A stretch of 64,000 bases of DNA from Candidatus Epulonipiscium sp. Its GTDB lineage: Bacteria; Bacillota_A; Clostridia; Lachnospirales; Cellulosilyticaceae. Positions 53,024 to 62,839 of this stretch are shown here, piece by piece. The translations under genes and the position numbers were made by a program. Numbering within the stretch: the first letter of the stretch is position 1; each line of letters starts with the position of its first letter. The stretch spans positions 1 through 64,000 of the forward strand of contig DUUM01000053.1 in NCBI GenBank assembly GCA_012841565.1. Direction: 5' to 3'. The notes under the pieces were generated by a model. That model saw only the letters and a list, made by a program, of their open reading frames with translations, made no database searches and was not told the origin of the DNA.

Positions 53024-54475
53024 ATGATTTTAAAACAAATACTAAATAACATTTCTTATGAGATTACTCAAGGGACTTGTGACTTACCAATAGATACCAT
53101 TAGTTATGATTCCAGGTCTAAAATGAAGAATGGCTTATTTGTCTGCATTGAAGGATACACAGTAGATGGACATCAATATGTTAGCTCGGCTATAGAAAAT
53201 GGCGCGAGTGCTATTATTGTTCAAAAGGAAATCAATGTAGAAATCCCAGAAAGTATTACCATTATTAAAGTTGAAGACACGAGAACTACGATGGCTATTG
53301 TGGGTGCTAATTTTTATGGTCACCCTTCTAAAGATATGGCGTTAGTGGGTATCACAGGGACCAACGGAAAAACAACAACAGCTTATTTGATAGGTTGGAT
53401 TTTAGAATCTATGGCTAAGAAGATTGGGATTATTGGAACAATCGAAAATAGGATTGGGAAGCAGGTCATAAAGTCTGAGCGTACGACACCTGAATCCTTA
53501 GACTTACAAAGGCTACTGCGTACAATGAAGACAGAAGAGGTATCCCATACGATTATGGAGGTGTCATCTCATGCACTAGCGCTGGAACGGGTGAATGGCG
53601 TTAGATACAAAATTGGGATGTTTACAAATCTAAGTTTGGATCATCTGGATTTTCATAAAACAGTTGAAAACTACTTAGAGGCTAAAACGAAGTTATTTAC
53701 CATGTGTGATATAGGAATTGTGAATATTGATGACCCACATGCTAAAGCAATGACAGATATTAAGGGATATAAACTGTATACATTTGGGATCGATAAAGAA
53801 GCGGATTTTAAGGGAGAAAATATTCTTATAACAGCTGATGGTGTTCAATTTGACCTTGTTAGCAAAGATGGTTGCTACCCTATTTTCATGCCTATTCCAG
53901 GAAAATTCTCTGTGTATAATGCCCTAGGGGCTATAGCAGCCAGTTGCTTATTAGGCATTAGTATAGAAGATGTTATAACTGCATTAGGGACTGTTCCGGG
54001 AGTGCCAGGTAGGTTTCAAAGTATCCCAACGACAAAAGAATTTAGTGTTATTGTAGACTATGCTCATACACCAGATGGGCTCGAGAATGTACTGAAAACG
54101 GTGCAAGAATTTGCTTTATCTAAAATAATAACAGTATTTGGTTGTGGTGGGGACCGAGACAAAACAAAGAGGCCTATTATGGCAGAAATTGCAGGTAGGT
54201 ACTCTGATTATACAATTTTGACATCAGATAATCCAAGAAGTGAAGACCCAGATGCAATCCTTAATGATATTGAAGTGGGTATTAAAAATTCAGGTCAAGA
54301 ATATGAAAAACTTGTAGATCGTGAAATGGCAATAAAAAAAGCAATACAAATGGCCCAAAAAGATGATGTCATTGTTATTGCGGGGAAAGGTCATGAGGAT
54401 TATCAAATACTGAAAGACCGAATTATACACTTTGATGATGTAGAAATGGCTAAAAAGTACCTACAGGAGGCATAG
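53024..54475 (+). CDS. murE: UDP-MurNAc-L-Ala-D-Glu--meso-DAP ligase
   Basis: 483 residues with the Mur ligase P-loop GITGTNGKTTTAY, the HHHxx-like VSSHAL region and DNPR (SDNPRSEDPDA), which selects meso-diaminopimelate. It adds the third residue of the stem peptide. AGGAGG precedes the ATG. It starts the murE-murF-mraY-murD run. Confidence 0.96.
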   Translation: MILKQILNNISYEITQGTCDLPIDTISYDSRSKMKNGLFVCIEGYTVDGHQYVSSAIENGASAIIVQKEINVEIPESITIIKVEDTRTTMAIVGANFYGHPSKDMALVGITGTNGKTTTAYLIGWILESMAKKIGIIGTIENRIGKQVIKSERTTPESLDLQRLLRTMKTEEVSHTIMEVSSHALALERVNGVRYKIGMFTNLSLDHLDFHKTVENYLEAKTKLFTMCDIGIVNIDDPHAKAMTDIKGYKLYTFGIDKEADFKGENILITADGVQFDLVSKDGCYPIFMPIPGKFSVYNALGAIAASCLLGISIEDVITALGTVPGVPGRFQSIPTTKEFSVIVDYAHTPDGLENVLKTVQEFALSKIITVFGCGGDRDKTKRPIMAEIAGRYSDYTILTSDNPRSEDPDAILNDIEVGIKNSGQEYEKLVDREMAIKKAIQMAQKDDVIVIAGKGHEDYQILKDRIIHFDDVEMAKKYLQEA

Positions 54476-54477
54476 CA

Positions 54478-55875
54478 ATGGAAAGTTTAACACTAGAACA
54501 AATTGTATCTGCAGTAGAGGGATCTTGTTTAAATAGGAGTAAGAATGACAATATAAGCATTACATCTGTTTCAATTGATAGTAGGGAGATAAAAAAGAAT
54601 TCATTATATATCCCTATAAAAGGTGAAAAATTTGATGGCCATGTATTTATAGAAGCCGCCTTTAATAAAGGTGCCACTATAGCTCTTACTGAAAATAAAT
54701 TAGGGTTTGAAACAGAAGGTATTTTAATTTATGTAAAAGATACAAAAAAGGCACTAATGAATCTTGCCACTTATTATAGAAGTTTATTTGATATTCCGGT
54801 TGTGGCTATAACGGGCAGTGTTGGTAAGACCAGTACAAAAGACTTAGTTTCAGCAGTCCTATCATCTAAATACAATGTTCATAAAACTCAGGGGAATTTT
54901 AATAATGAAATTGGATTACCCCTTACTATTTTTGGGATGACCAAAAATCACCATGTATTAGTAGTAGAAATGGGTATGAATCACTTTGGTGAAATTCATA
55001 ACCTTAGCCTAATAGCTAGGCCACATATTGCTATTATTACCAACATAGGCGTTTCTCATATTGAGAATTTAGGAAGTAGAGAGGGCATACTAAAAGCTAA
55101 ATGTGAGATTTTAGATGGTATGTCCAAAGAGGGTGTTTTAATCATTAATGGTGAAGATGATTTGCTTGAAAGTGTGCAAGCTCCTCAAAAACTGATTACT
55201 TATGGACGGGATAGGAGAAACCTATTCTTCGCAGAAAATATTAAGAATGCTGGTATAGAAGGCGTTATGGCAACATTTAATACGCCAAATGGGGCAGTAG
55301 AGCTAGTGGTCCCTGGACTAGGAGAGCATATGATTGACAATGCTTTAGCGGCTATTGCTGTGGCCAAGCAACTAAAGCTTTCTGATACAGAAATTAAAAC
55401 TGGATTTAAATTATATGAGCCAACTAAAATGAGAATGGATTTGCAACTTGCAAAAAACAATGTGTACATCATTAATGATACCTATAATGCAAGTCCAGAT
55501 TCCATGAAGGCAGCACTTAAAGTATTACAGACCATACCGAATTTTAAAAGGCGGATTGCAATACTGGGAGATATGTTTGAAATGGGTGAGCATGCAACTT
55601 TATTGCATAAGGAAGTTGGCGCCTTTATTGGAAAAGAAAAAATGGTAGATTTGTTAATAACAGTTGGAGAAATATCTCGGAACATACAAGTGGGGGCTAT
55701 AGACAATGGTCTAAGTAGTGAAAATACCCTACATTTTAAAAACCAACAAGACCTAGTGGCCAACCTTAAAGAGTTAATTAATTCAGGGGATTTAGTGCTA
55801 GTAAAAGCCTCAAGAGGCATGGCCTTAGAAAAAACAGTAGATGAAATAGGAAAGGTGAATTTAAATGAAGCATGA
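54478..55875 (+). CDS. murF: UDP-MurNAc-tripeptide--D-Ala-D-Ala ligase
   Basis: 465 residues with ITGSVGKTSTKDL as P-loop, HKTQGNFNNEIGLPLT and NDTYNASPDSMKAAL. It adds D-Ala-D-Ala to the precursor. The ATG is two bases after the murE stop, with AGGAGG inside the murE end. Confidence 0.96.
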   Translation: MESLTLEQIVSAVEGSCLNRSKNDNISITSVSIDSREIKKNSLYIPIKGEKFDGHVFIEAAFNKGATIALTENKLGFETEGILIYVKDTKKALMNLATYYRSLFDIPVVAITGSVGKTSTKDLVSAVLSSKYNVHKTQGNFNNEIGLPLTIFGMTKNHHVLVVEMGMNHFGEIHNLSLIARPHIAIITNIGVSHIENLGSREGILKAKCEILDGMSKEGVLIINGEDDLLESVQAPQKLITYGRDRRNLFFAENIKNAGIEGVMATFNTPNGAVELVVPGLGEHMIDNALAAIAVAKQLKLSDTEIKTGFKLYEPTKMRMDLQLAKNNVYIINDTYNASPDSMKAALKVLQTIPNFKRRIAILGDMFEMGEHATLLHKEVGAFIGKEKMVDLLITVGEISRNIQVGAIDNGLSSENTLHFKNQQDLVANLKELINSGDLVLVKASRGMALEKTVDEIGKVNLNEA

Positions 55876-56818
55876 AGCCATATATGCAATTTTAATTGCA
55901 TTTTTATTAAACATAGTTATTAGTCCTTTGATGATTCCTTATTTGCAAAAGTTAAAACTTGGCCAGTATGTAAGAGATGACGGGCCGGATACACATTTGC
56001 AAAAAGCAGGAACCCCAACTATGGGGGGCGTCATCATCCTATTTAGTATCTTAATTACAAGCTTATTTTTTTCAATTAATAATAAAGAAGTTCATACAGT
56101 CTTATTTGCCATTTTTGGATTTGGTATCATTGGCTTCATGGATGATTATATAAAAGTTGTAAAAAAACGTTCACTAGGTCTTAAACCAAACCAAAAAATC
56201 ATAGGACAGTTTTTGGTAGCAGTCATATTTGGCCTATTATTAAAGTATTATTTAAAAATGGATACAAATGTTTTATTACCTTTTAGTGGTGGGAAAGAAA
56301 TTCTTTTGGGTTGGCTATACTTTCCATTTCTTATATTTGGGATTTTGGGGACAGTTAATGCGGTCAACTTAACAGATGGCCTAGATGGTTTAGCTTCAGG
56401 CGTTACTGTCATTGTGGCCACCTTTTTTACAGCCGTCAGTTGGGGAATTCAAAGCAATGTGCTACCAATTTCTGGAGCAGCTATGGGAAGCTTGCTAGGA
56501 TTCTTGCTTTTTAACACATATCCTGCAAAGATTTTCATGGGAGATACAGGGTCACTAGCCCTTGGAGGATTTGTTGTTTCAGTAGCATTTATACTGAAAA
56601 TGCCATTGTTTATTTTAATAGTTGGTGTTATATATGTAATTGAAAACTTATCAGTAATTATTCAAGTAGGATATTATAAAATGACTAAAAAAAGAATCTT
56701 TAAAATGGCCCCTATTCATCACCATTTTGAATTATCGGGTTGGCCAGAAACGAAAATTGTTACGGTGTTTTGTATTATTACAGCAATGATGTGTTTAATA
56801 GGACTTATAGCAATGTAA
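55865..56818 (+). CDS. mraY: Phospho-N-acetylmuramoyl-pentapeptide-transferase
   Basis: 317 residues with about ten membrane segments. Signatures: PTMGGVIIL, DDYIKVVKKRSLGL, NLTDGLDGLASG and the HHHFE motif (PIHHHFELSGW). It makes lipid I. The gene overlaps murF by 11 bases. Confidence 0.96.
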   Translation: MKHEAIYAILIAFLLNIVISPLMIPYLQKLKLGQYVRDDGPDTHLQKAGTPTMGGVIILFSILITSLFFSINNKEVHTVLFAIFGFGIIGFMDDYIKVVKKRSLGLKPNQKIIGQFLVAVIFGLLLKYYLKMDTNVLLPFSGGKEILLGWLYFPFLIFGILGTVNAVNLTDGLDGLASGVTVIVATFFTAVSWGIQSNVLPISGAAMGSLLGFLLFNTYPAKIFMGDTGSLALGGFVVSVAFILKMPLFILIVGVIYVIENLSVIIQVGYYKMTKKRIFKMAPIHHHFELSGWPETKIVTVFCIITAMMCLIGLIAM

Positions 56819-56830
56819 TGGAGGAAAAAC

Positions 56831-58201
56831 ATGGAGATACAAAATAAAAAGCTTATTATAATTGGAAGTGGTGCTAGTGGAATAGGCGCTGCAAAACTAG
56901 CTGTATCAAAGAAAGCGGTCGTCAGTATATATGATAAAAAATCTTTGGGGCAGCATGAACAAAAAGAAAAACAAGAACTAGAAAACCTTAAAAGCATAGG
57001 TGTTAAAATGCTTCTAGGTGTGGATATTTTGAATGACATAACAGGATATGATTTAATCATTAAAAGCCCTGGGGTTCCTATGGATTTACCTTTTATTGTA
57101 CATGCAAAAGAAAATGGGGTTGATCTAATTGGCGAATTTGAATTTGCTAGCAGGTACTGTAAGGCTAATATTGCTGCCATTACAGGGACGAATGGAAAAA
57201 CCACCACCACATCATTGGTCGGTAACATTACAAAGGCCTATAATTCTGATACTTATATAGTCGGTAATATTGGCAGGCCATTTAGCGAAGATGTCAATCA
57301 TATTAAACAAGATAGTGCTGTTATTGCAGAAGTTAGTAGTTTTCAATTAGAGAGTAGCGTGACATTTCATCCAACCATTAGTAGTGTTTTGAATATAGAA
57401 CCAGACCACCTCAATAGGCATAGTACTATGGAAAACTACATAGATATAAAGGAGCGAATATTTAAAAATCAAACGCCCCAAGATTTTACGGTTTTAAATT
57501 ATGATGATCCTAATTGCAAATTAATGGGAGTCAAGTCAAAGGCTCAGGTTATTTGGTTTAGTACAATCAAAAAAATGACCCCGGGTGTATATGTAGAAGA
57601 TGGAAGAATTATAGAGCATATAGGAAGTGAGCCACACATTATTTGTCATATCAATGACCTGAAAATACTAGGTGGGCACAACGTGGAAAATGCCCTAGCA
57701 GCAGTTGCTATCACAAGCATAATGGGAATACCAGTGGCTACTATTAAAGAGGAACTAACAGCATTTAAGGGCGTTGCTCATAGGATTGAATATGTTGGAA
57801 CCAAAAAGGGTGTAGATTTCTTCAATGATTCTAAAGCAACCAATCCAGATGCAGCCATTAAGGGACTTTTAGCTATGAATAAAAAAGTAAGATTAATTGT
57901 AGGTGGTCTTGATAAGGATATAGACTTTACTAAATGGATAAAACTATTTCATGGCATTGTAGAGAGAGCTTATGTAATCGGCGAAACCAAAAAACAGTTT
58001 AAAGAAACCTTTATGGCTGAAGGATTTGAAGAATATAAGGAATGTGAAACATTTGAAGAAGCTGTGCATAGTGCATACGAGGATTCCAAAGAAGGGGAAT
58101 GTGTCTTGCTCTCCCCAGGATGTGCAAGCTGGGATATGTTTAAAAACTTCGAAGAACGAGGGGATTTGTTTAAAGAGATATTCCATAGCTTAAAGGAGTG
58201 A
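56831..58201 (+). CDS. murD: UDP-MurNAc-L-Ala--D-Glu ligase
   Basis: 456 residues with a Rossmann start (IIIGSGASGIGAAKL), P-loop ITGTNGKTTTTSLV and NDSKATNPDAAI. It adds D-Glu. GGAGG precedes the ATG 12 bases after mraY. Confidence 0.95.
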   Translation: MEIQNKKLIIIGSGASGIGAAKLAVSKKAVVSIYDKKSLGQHEQKEKQELENLKSIGVKMLLGVDILNDITGYDLIIKSPGVPMDLPFIVHAKENGVDLIGEFEFASRYCKANIAAITGTNGKTTTTSLVGNITKAYNSDTYIVGNIGRPFSEDVNHIKQDSAVIAEVSSFQLESSVTFHPTISSVLNIEPDHLNRHSTMENYIDIKERIFKNQTPQDFTVLNYDDPNCKLMGVKSKAQVIWFSTIKKMTPGVYVEDGRIIEHIGSEPHIICHINDLKILGGHNVENALAAVAITSIMGIPVATIKEELTAFKGVAHRIEYVGTKKGVDFFNDSKATNPDAAIKGLLAMNKKVRLIVGGLDKDIDFTKWIKLFHGIVERAYVIGETKKQFKETFMAEGFEEYKECETFEEAVHSAYEDSKEGECVLLSPGCASWDMFKNFEERGDLFKEIFHSLKE

Positions 58202-58205
58202 TTAA

Positions 58206-59468
58206 ATGAGTGCGCGTTCAAGTAAAACAAAGCATAAAACACAGTATCAAGCAAAGCATAAAACACAGTATCAAGCAAAGCGTAAAACAAGTAAAAGACG
58301 TAGTAAAAGAGGGCCAGATCTTATATTTTTATCCACGCTTTTATTAATCCTATGTTTTGGAATTGTGATGGTTTTTAGTGCAAGTTACTATGTTGCAATG
58401 ACTGCTCATAGTAACCGATTATTTTTTGTAAGGCGACAAGTTACTTTTGGATTACTTGGATTAGGGGCCATGTTTGTGGTTATATACTTTGTAGATTATC
58501 ATTGGCTTAAGAACCGGATGATTGTGCTCATTGGTTATCTAGGCTCACTATCTTTAGTAGTGGGTGTAATGGTCATGGGGGTAGAGAAAAAAGGAGCCCA
58601 AAGATGGATTGAAATAGGGGGGATAACCTTTCAACCTTCAGAGATTGTAAAAGTTGCAGTTATTATTGCCTTATCAGCATTTATAGTCAATAATCAAGAT
58701 AAGATGCATAAAGCACTGTACATATGTATTTCTTGGACAATTGTAGGAGTTCCGGCGGCTCTTATTGCAAGGGAAAACCTAAGTTCTGCAATCGTTGTTG
58801 GGTTTGTAGGAATGGTTATTATATTTGTATCTAGTAAGGTAACGTGGTACCTTCCGCTTTTTGGAGGAGCAGGTGTAGGATTTGGGTTATATGCTTATAA
58901 TCTGGCGATGACAACGGATCCATCGGAAGAGCTAGGCTGGAGAACTTTAGGTGGTATATTAAAACAGTATAGATTAAATCGTCTGCGTGTCTGGAAAAAC
59001 CCATGGCTAGATCCTCAAAACGGTGGCTATCAAGCCATTCAATCCCTGTATGCAGTTGGATCGGGAGGATTATTTGGACTAGGTATAGGAATGGGCGTAC
59101 AAAAATTAGGGTTTATTCCAGAGCCGCATAATGATATTATTTTTGCAGTTATAGCTGAGGAACTAGGACTCATTGGGGCTGCCGGCATTATCATTGCGTT
59201 TACAATATTAGTGGTAAGAGGTCTGATTATTGGCATACAAGCCCAAGATTTGTTTGGCATGTTAGTTGCTACAGGATTATCGACTATGATTGGCATACAA
59301 GTACTTATTAACGTGGCGGTTAACACCAATACAATCCCTACAACAGGGATGCAACTTCCATTTATAAGCTATGGAGGAACGGCTTTGGTTGTTGCTTTGG
59401 GAAGTATGGGAATCATATTAAACATATCTAGATTTGCTAATGTACGGAAGGTTGATGGGTTAAGGTAA
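58206..59468 (+). CDS. ftsW: FtsW/SpoVE-type lipid II polymerase
   Basis: 420 residues with about ten membrane segments of the SEDS family (LRVWKNPWLDPQNGGYQAIQSLYAVGSGGLFGLG, PEPHNDIIFAVIAEELG, ISYGGTALV). It makes septal glycan with a PBP partner. The cytoplasmic tail has KHKTQYQA repeated twice (a 24-base DNA repeat), absent from typical FtsW. No murG follows, unlike most dcw clusters. FtsW and SpoVE cannot be told apart here. Confidence 0.93.
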   Translation: MSARSSKTKHKTQYQAKHKTQYQAKRKTSKRRSKRGPDLIFLSTLLLILCFGIVMVFSASYYVAMTAHSNRLFFVRRQVTFGLLGLGAMFVVIYFVDYHWLKNRMIVLIGYLGSLSLVVGVMVMGVEKKGAQRWIEIGGITFQPSEIVKVAVIIALSAFIVNNQDKMHKALYICISWTIVGVPAALIARENLSSAIVVGFVGMVIIFVSSKVTWYLPLFGGAGVGFGLYAYNLAMTTDPSEELGWRTLGGILKQYRLNRLRVWKNPWLDPQNGGYQAIQSLYAVGSGGLFGLGIGMGVQKLGFIPEPHNDIIFAVIAEELGLIGAAGIIIAFTILVVRGLIIGIQAQDLFGMLVATGLSTMIGIQVLINVAVNTNTIPTTGMQLPFISYGGTALVVALGSMGIILNISRFANVRKVDGLR

Positions 59469-59535
59469 CAGATTACCTCCTAAGGAATATAATGGGTATA
59501 TAGAGCTTACCAAATACTCAGGAGGTGCGTTTCAC

Positions 59536-60789
59536 ATGGCAAGATACGTAATAGAAGGTGGTAAGCGCCTAGAAGGAGAGAGCTGCATCGACGGTGCAAA
59601 AAATGCAGTTCTTCCTATTATTGCAGCAACAATATTAAGTGGTAAAGAAAGTGTTATTCATAATTGTCCTAACATTTCAGATGTCAAAACAATGATAGAA
59701 ATTTTAAGACATATTGGATGCACAGTAATATGGAATAATAAAACACTAATAATTAATTCTCTTGATATAAATAGATATGAAGTCCCAGATAGATTAGTTA
59801 GAAAAATGCGTTCTTCCATTGTTGTCCTTGGTGCTTTGCTTGGAAGGTTTAAACAAGGGCAGGTGAGTTACCCAGGTGGATGCCCTTTAGGAGCAAGGCC
59901 TATTGATTTACACCTAAAGGCATTTAAAGATATGGGAGCATATATTATAGAAGATGAAAGTTTTATTATTTGTAAAGAAAGAGTGCTGCACGGCGCTAAG
60001 ATTCACTTGGATTTTCCTAGTGTAGGGGCAACAGAAAATATAATGCTCGCTTCAGTGTTAGCGAAGGGAACAACGATTATTCATAACGCTGCAAAAGAGC
60101 CTGAAATAAAAGATTTACAAGATTTTTTAAATGCTATGGGTGCAAAAGTCGAAGGTGGAGGCAATGATACCATTGTCATAGAAGGTGTAGATTCCTTAAA
60201 TCGTGTTGAGTTTACCGTAATGCCAGACCGAATTATTGCAGGAACCTACCTGATTGCAGGTGCAATGACTAAAGGAGAGATTTCCCTTATAAATGTAAAT
60301 TGTGAGCACTTAATAGCAATTACTTCGAAACTTAGGGAAGTAGGGTGCCAGATTGTTGAAGAGAAGGATAAAATACATCTTACAGCACCTAATGTATTAA
60401 ATTCAATTGATTTAATAAAAACACAACCATATCCAGGGTTCCCCACAGATATGCAGGCTCAGTTTATGGCATTACTAAGCATAGCAAAAGGAACGAGTGT
60501 TATATTGGAAACTGTTTTTGAATCAAGGTATAAACACGCCGAAGAATTAGTGCGTCTAGGTGCTGATATTCAATTAGAAAGAAAAATTGCTATTATAAAG
60601 GGAGTGGCGGGGCTTCAGGGAGCAACTGTAAAAGCCAATGATTTAAGAGGAGGAGCAGCTCTCGTTTTAGCAGGGCTTATGGCAGATGGAATAACCGAAG
60701 TTGAAAATATTGAGCATATCAAAAGAGGATATGGTAATTTAGTTAGGGATATGCAATTATTAGGGGCTAAAATATATACAAAGGAGTAG
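59536..60789 (+). CDS. murA: UDP-GlcNAc 1-carboxyvinyltransferase
   Basis: 417 residues with the EPT fold and the active-site cysteine C116 in PGGCPLGARPIDLH. It catalyses the first committed step of peptidoglycan synthesis. GGAGGTG precedes the ATG. A small hairpin (AGGTAA/TTACCT) and a TATAAT at 59488-59493 lie between ftsW and this gene and may form a separate promoter. Confidence 0.95.
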   Translation: MARYVIEGGKRLEGESCIDGAKNAVLPIIAATILSGKESVIHNCPNISDVKTMIEILRHIGCTVIWNNKTLIINSLDINRYEVPDRLVRKMRSSIVVLGALLGRFKQGQVSYPGGCPLGARPIDLHLKAFKDMGAYIIEDESFIICKERVLHGAKIHLDFPSVGATENIMLASVLAKGTTIIHNAAKEPEIKDLQDFLNAMGAKVEGGGNDTIVIEGVDSLNRVEFTVMPDRIIAGTYLIAGAMTKGEISLINVNCEHLIAITSKLREVGCQIVEEKDKIHLTAPNVLNSIDLIKTQPYPGFPTDMQAQFMALLSIAKGTSVILETVFESRYKHAEELVRLGADIQLERKIAIIKGVAGLQGATVKANDLRGGAALVLAGLMADGITEVENIEHIKRGYGNLVRDMQLLGAKIYTKE

Positions 60790-60798
60790 GGTGAATAG

Positions 60799-61527
60799 AT
60801 GAGCAAGGCATTCAAAAGAAGAAACAATATAAGGTTTTTATTTGCAATAATTTTTGTTTGCAGTATTATTTGTATGCTGTTATTTAGCACGCCTATTTTA
60901 CGTGTAAAGACGATAAGTATAGAAGGTAGCGAGTATTATAGTGACCAAAAAATTATGGATCAAGCAAGGATATCTGTCGGAATGCATCTATTGCAATTAA
61001 ATAAAAGAAGAAGTGTTAAAGAAATCTCTACTTTGCCATATATAGAGCTAGTACAAATAGATAGGGTGTTTCCGAACACACTTAAACTAACAATTACCCA
61101 AAGGAAACCTATAGGATATGTTCCTTTTTCGGGAACATATCTTTCTATTGATAAAACGGGCCAAGTGATTGACCAAAGTCACTCGCAAGAAGTGCATAAC
61201 TTACCTATTATAGAAGGGTTAAAATTTGATAAATTTGTGTTGGGCGAGCAATTAGAAGTAGAAAATGAAGATATAATCATGGCAGTTATAGAAATAACAA
61301 CACTCATCGAGAAATATGACTTATTGGGTAGAGGGATCAAGATAGACGTTGGGAATCTGAATAAAATCCACTTGTATATTAATTCGTTAGATGTTATAAT
61401 TGGGGAAATAAATAATCTTGACAAAAAAATCCAGTGGCTATGTGAAATCATAGAACAATACCAAATGGGTGTCTTAGATTTAAGTAATATTAATAAGGGA
61501 CAGGCAATAATGTCACCACTTACATAA
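60799..61527 (+). CDS. ftsQ: FtsQ/DivIB cell division protein
   Basis: 242 residues: short cytoplasmic tail, one membrane segment (about residues 11-32), POTRA domain (LRVKTISIEGSEYYSDQKIM) and the FtsQ beta domain (LPYIELVQIDRVFPNTLKLTITQRKPIGYV). It links FtsL and the septal synthases. Position before ftsZ supports the call. Confidence 0.92.
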   Translation: MSKAFKRRNNIRFLFAIIFVCSIICMLLFSTPILRVKTISIEGSEYYSDQKIMDQARISVGMHLLQLNKRRSVKEISTLPYIELVQIDRVFPNTLKLTITQRKPIGYVPFSGTYLSIDKTGQVIDQSHSQEVHNLPIIEGLKFDKFVLGEQLEVENEDIIMAVIEITTLIEKYDLLGRGIKIDVGNLNKIHLYINSLDVIIGEINNLDKKIQWLCEIIEQYQMGVLDLSNINKGQAIMSPLT

Positions 61528-61548
61528 AAAAACACGTGTATTATGTAA
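61520..61548 (+). promoter_or_regulatory. Inverted repeat between ftsQ and ftsZ
   Basis: TTACATAA (61520-61527) and TTATGTAA (61541-61548) are a perfect 8-base inverted repeat at the ftsQ stop. No T-run follows. It could be a weak attenuator or mRNA stability element ahead of ftsZ. Confidence 0.35.
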
Positions 61549-61572
61549 TACCATCGTGGAGGAGGATTTATA

Positions 61573-62697
61573 GTGCTAGAATTTGATATGACCAATAATT
61601 ATGGTGCACAAATAAAAGTTATAGGGGTTGGCGGCGGGGGAAATAACGCCGTTGATCGTATGATTGAACATGGATTATGTGGTGTAGAGTTTATTACAGT
61701 AAATACGGATCATCAAGCACTAACGCGCTCTGCTGCAACAATTAAGATTCAGATTGGTGAAAAGATTACAAGGGGCCTTGGAGCAGGTGCTAATCCAGAA
61801 ATCGGAAATAAATCAGCAGAAGAAAGCCGAGAAGAAATTTTGCAAGCCATAAAAGGTGCAGATATGATTTTTATTACGGCAGGTATGGGCGGGGGCACGG
61901 GTACAGGTGCAGCGCCAGTTATTGCAGGTATTGCCAAAGAGTTATCAATCCTAACAGTGGGGGTTGTCACGAAGCCATTTGGTTTCGAAGGTAGAAAACG
62001 TATGATGAATGCAGAAAAAGGAATAGAAGAATTAAAAAAGGCAGTAGATACTTTAGTTATTATTCCAAACGATAAATTACTCCAAATTATTGATAAAAAA
62101 ACGACTATGATTGATGCATTCAGAAAAGCAGACGATGTACTTCAGCAAGGTGTTCAAGGGATTTCAGATCTTATTTCAAATCCAGGAATCATTAACCTAG
62201 ACTTTGCCGATGTACGTACAATTATGCATAATAAGGGTATTGCTCACATGGGAATAGGACGAGCATCAGGAGAGAATAAAACTGAAGTAGCAGCTTTAAT
62301 GGCTATTAGTAGCCCCCTTTTAGATACTACTATTGATGGTGCCAGGGGTGTTTTAATAAATATTGCGGGAGGTCCTACACTTGGCTTACTTGAAGCTAAT
62401 GAGGCGGCAAACCTAATTGGTGATTCTGTAGACATAGAGGCTGAAATTATATTTGGAACATCTATTAATGAAGAATTAGGTGATGAGGTTATTATAACCG
62501 TAATAGCAACAGATTTCGAGCACGATTTTGATGAAATAAAACAGATGCCTGTGCAACCTAAAATTCAACCGACACCAGAACCGGAGCCTGTAAGGAATGT
62601 TGTTCCAGAACCACAAGCGACTGTTCCGCCAGCTAAGACTTATCCAACATCAGAATCTCAGATTGATATTCCAATTTTCTTACGTAGAAAAAGATAA
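61573..62697 (+). CDS. ftsZ: Cell division GTPase FtsZ
   Basis: 374 residues with [12 protein letters not shown] near the start, the tubulin signature [10 protein letters not shown] and the T7-loop region [11 protein letters not shown]. The C-terminal peptide [11 protein letters not shown] is the membrane-tether-binding tail. GTG 61573 follows GGAGGAGG. ftsA is not adjacent. Confidence 0.97.
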   Translation: MLEFDMTNNYGAQIKVIGVGGGGNNAVDRMIEHGLCGVEFITVNTDHQALTRSAATIKIQIGEKITRGLGAGANPEIGNKSAEESREEILQAIKGADMIFITAGMGGGTGTGAAPVIAGIAKELSILTVGVVTKPFGFEGRKRMMNAEKGIEELKKAVDTLVIIPNDKLLQIIDKKTTMIDAFRKADDVLQQGVQGISDLISNPGIINLDFADVRTIMHNKGIAHMGIGRASGENKTEVAALMAISSPLLDTTIDGARGVLINIAGGPTLGLLEANEAANLIGDSVDIEAEIIFGTSINEELGDEVIITVIATDFEHDFDEIKQMPVQPKIQPTPEPEPVRNVVPEPQATVPPAKTYPTSESQIDIPIFLRRKR

Positions 62698-62723
62698 ACA
62701 ATAATTAAATAGATTTTCATAAG

Positions 62724-62758
62724 AAAAAGATACGATAATTGTCGTATCTTTTTTTTTA
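62724..62758 (+). terminator. Terminator after ftsZ
   Basis: AAAAAGATACGA pairs with TCGTATCTTTTT and is followed by a long T-run. It closes the dcw cluster. Confidence 0.9.
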
Positions 62759-62799
62759 TGCTACAAGGTGATTTTACAAAATATGTAACAAGCCTATTA

Positions 62800-62805
62800 T
62801 ATAAT
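62800..62805 (+). promoter_or_regulatory. -10 element of the spoIIGA-sigE promoter
   Basis: TATAAT at 62800-62805 lies 35 bases before spoIIGA. A TTACAA about 20 bases upstream could be a widely spaced -35, as at the Spo0A-activated spoIIG promoter of Bacillus. No clear Spo0A box was found. Confidence 0.4.
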
Positions 62806-62839
62806 CATAATTAACACTACTATTACAAGGAGTCGGTAT

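Noticed and set aside
56719..57228. 169-residue minus-strand frame at the mraY-murD junction
   Set aside because: Both plus-strand genes here are certain and the reverse frame shows no family.
58220..58290. Mobile-element repeat at the start of ftsW
   Set aside because: The two 24-base copies are in frame and encode a lysine-rich tail, so a coding tandem duplication explains them.
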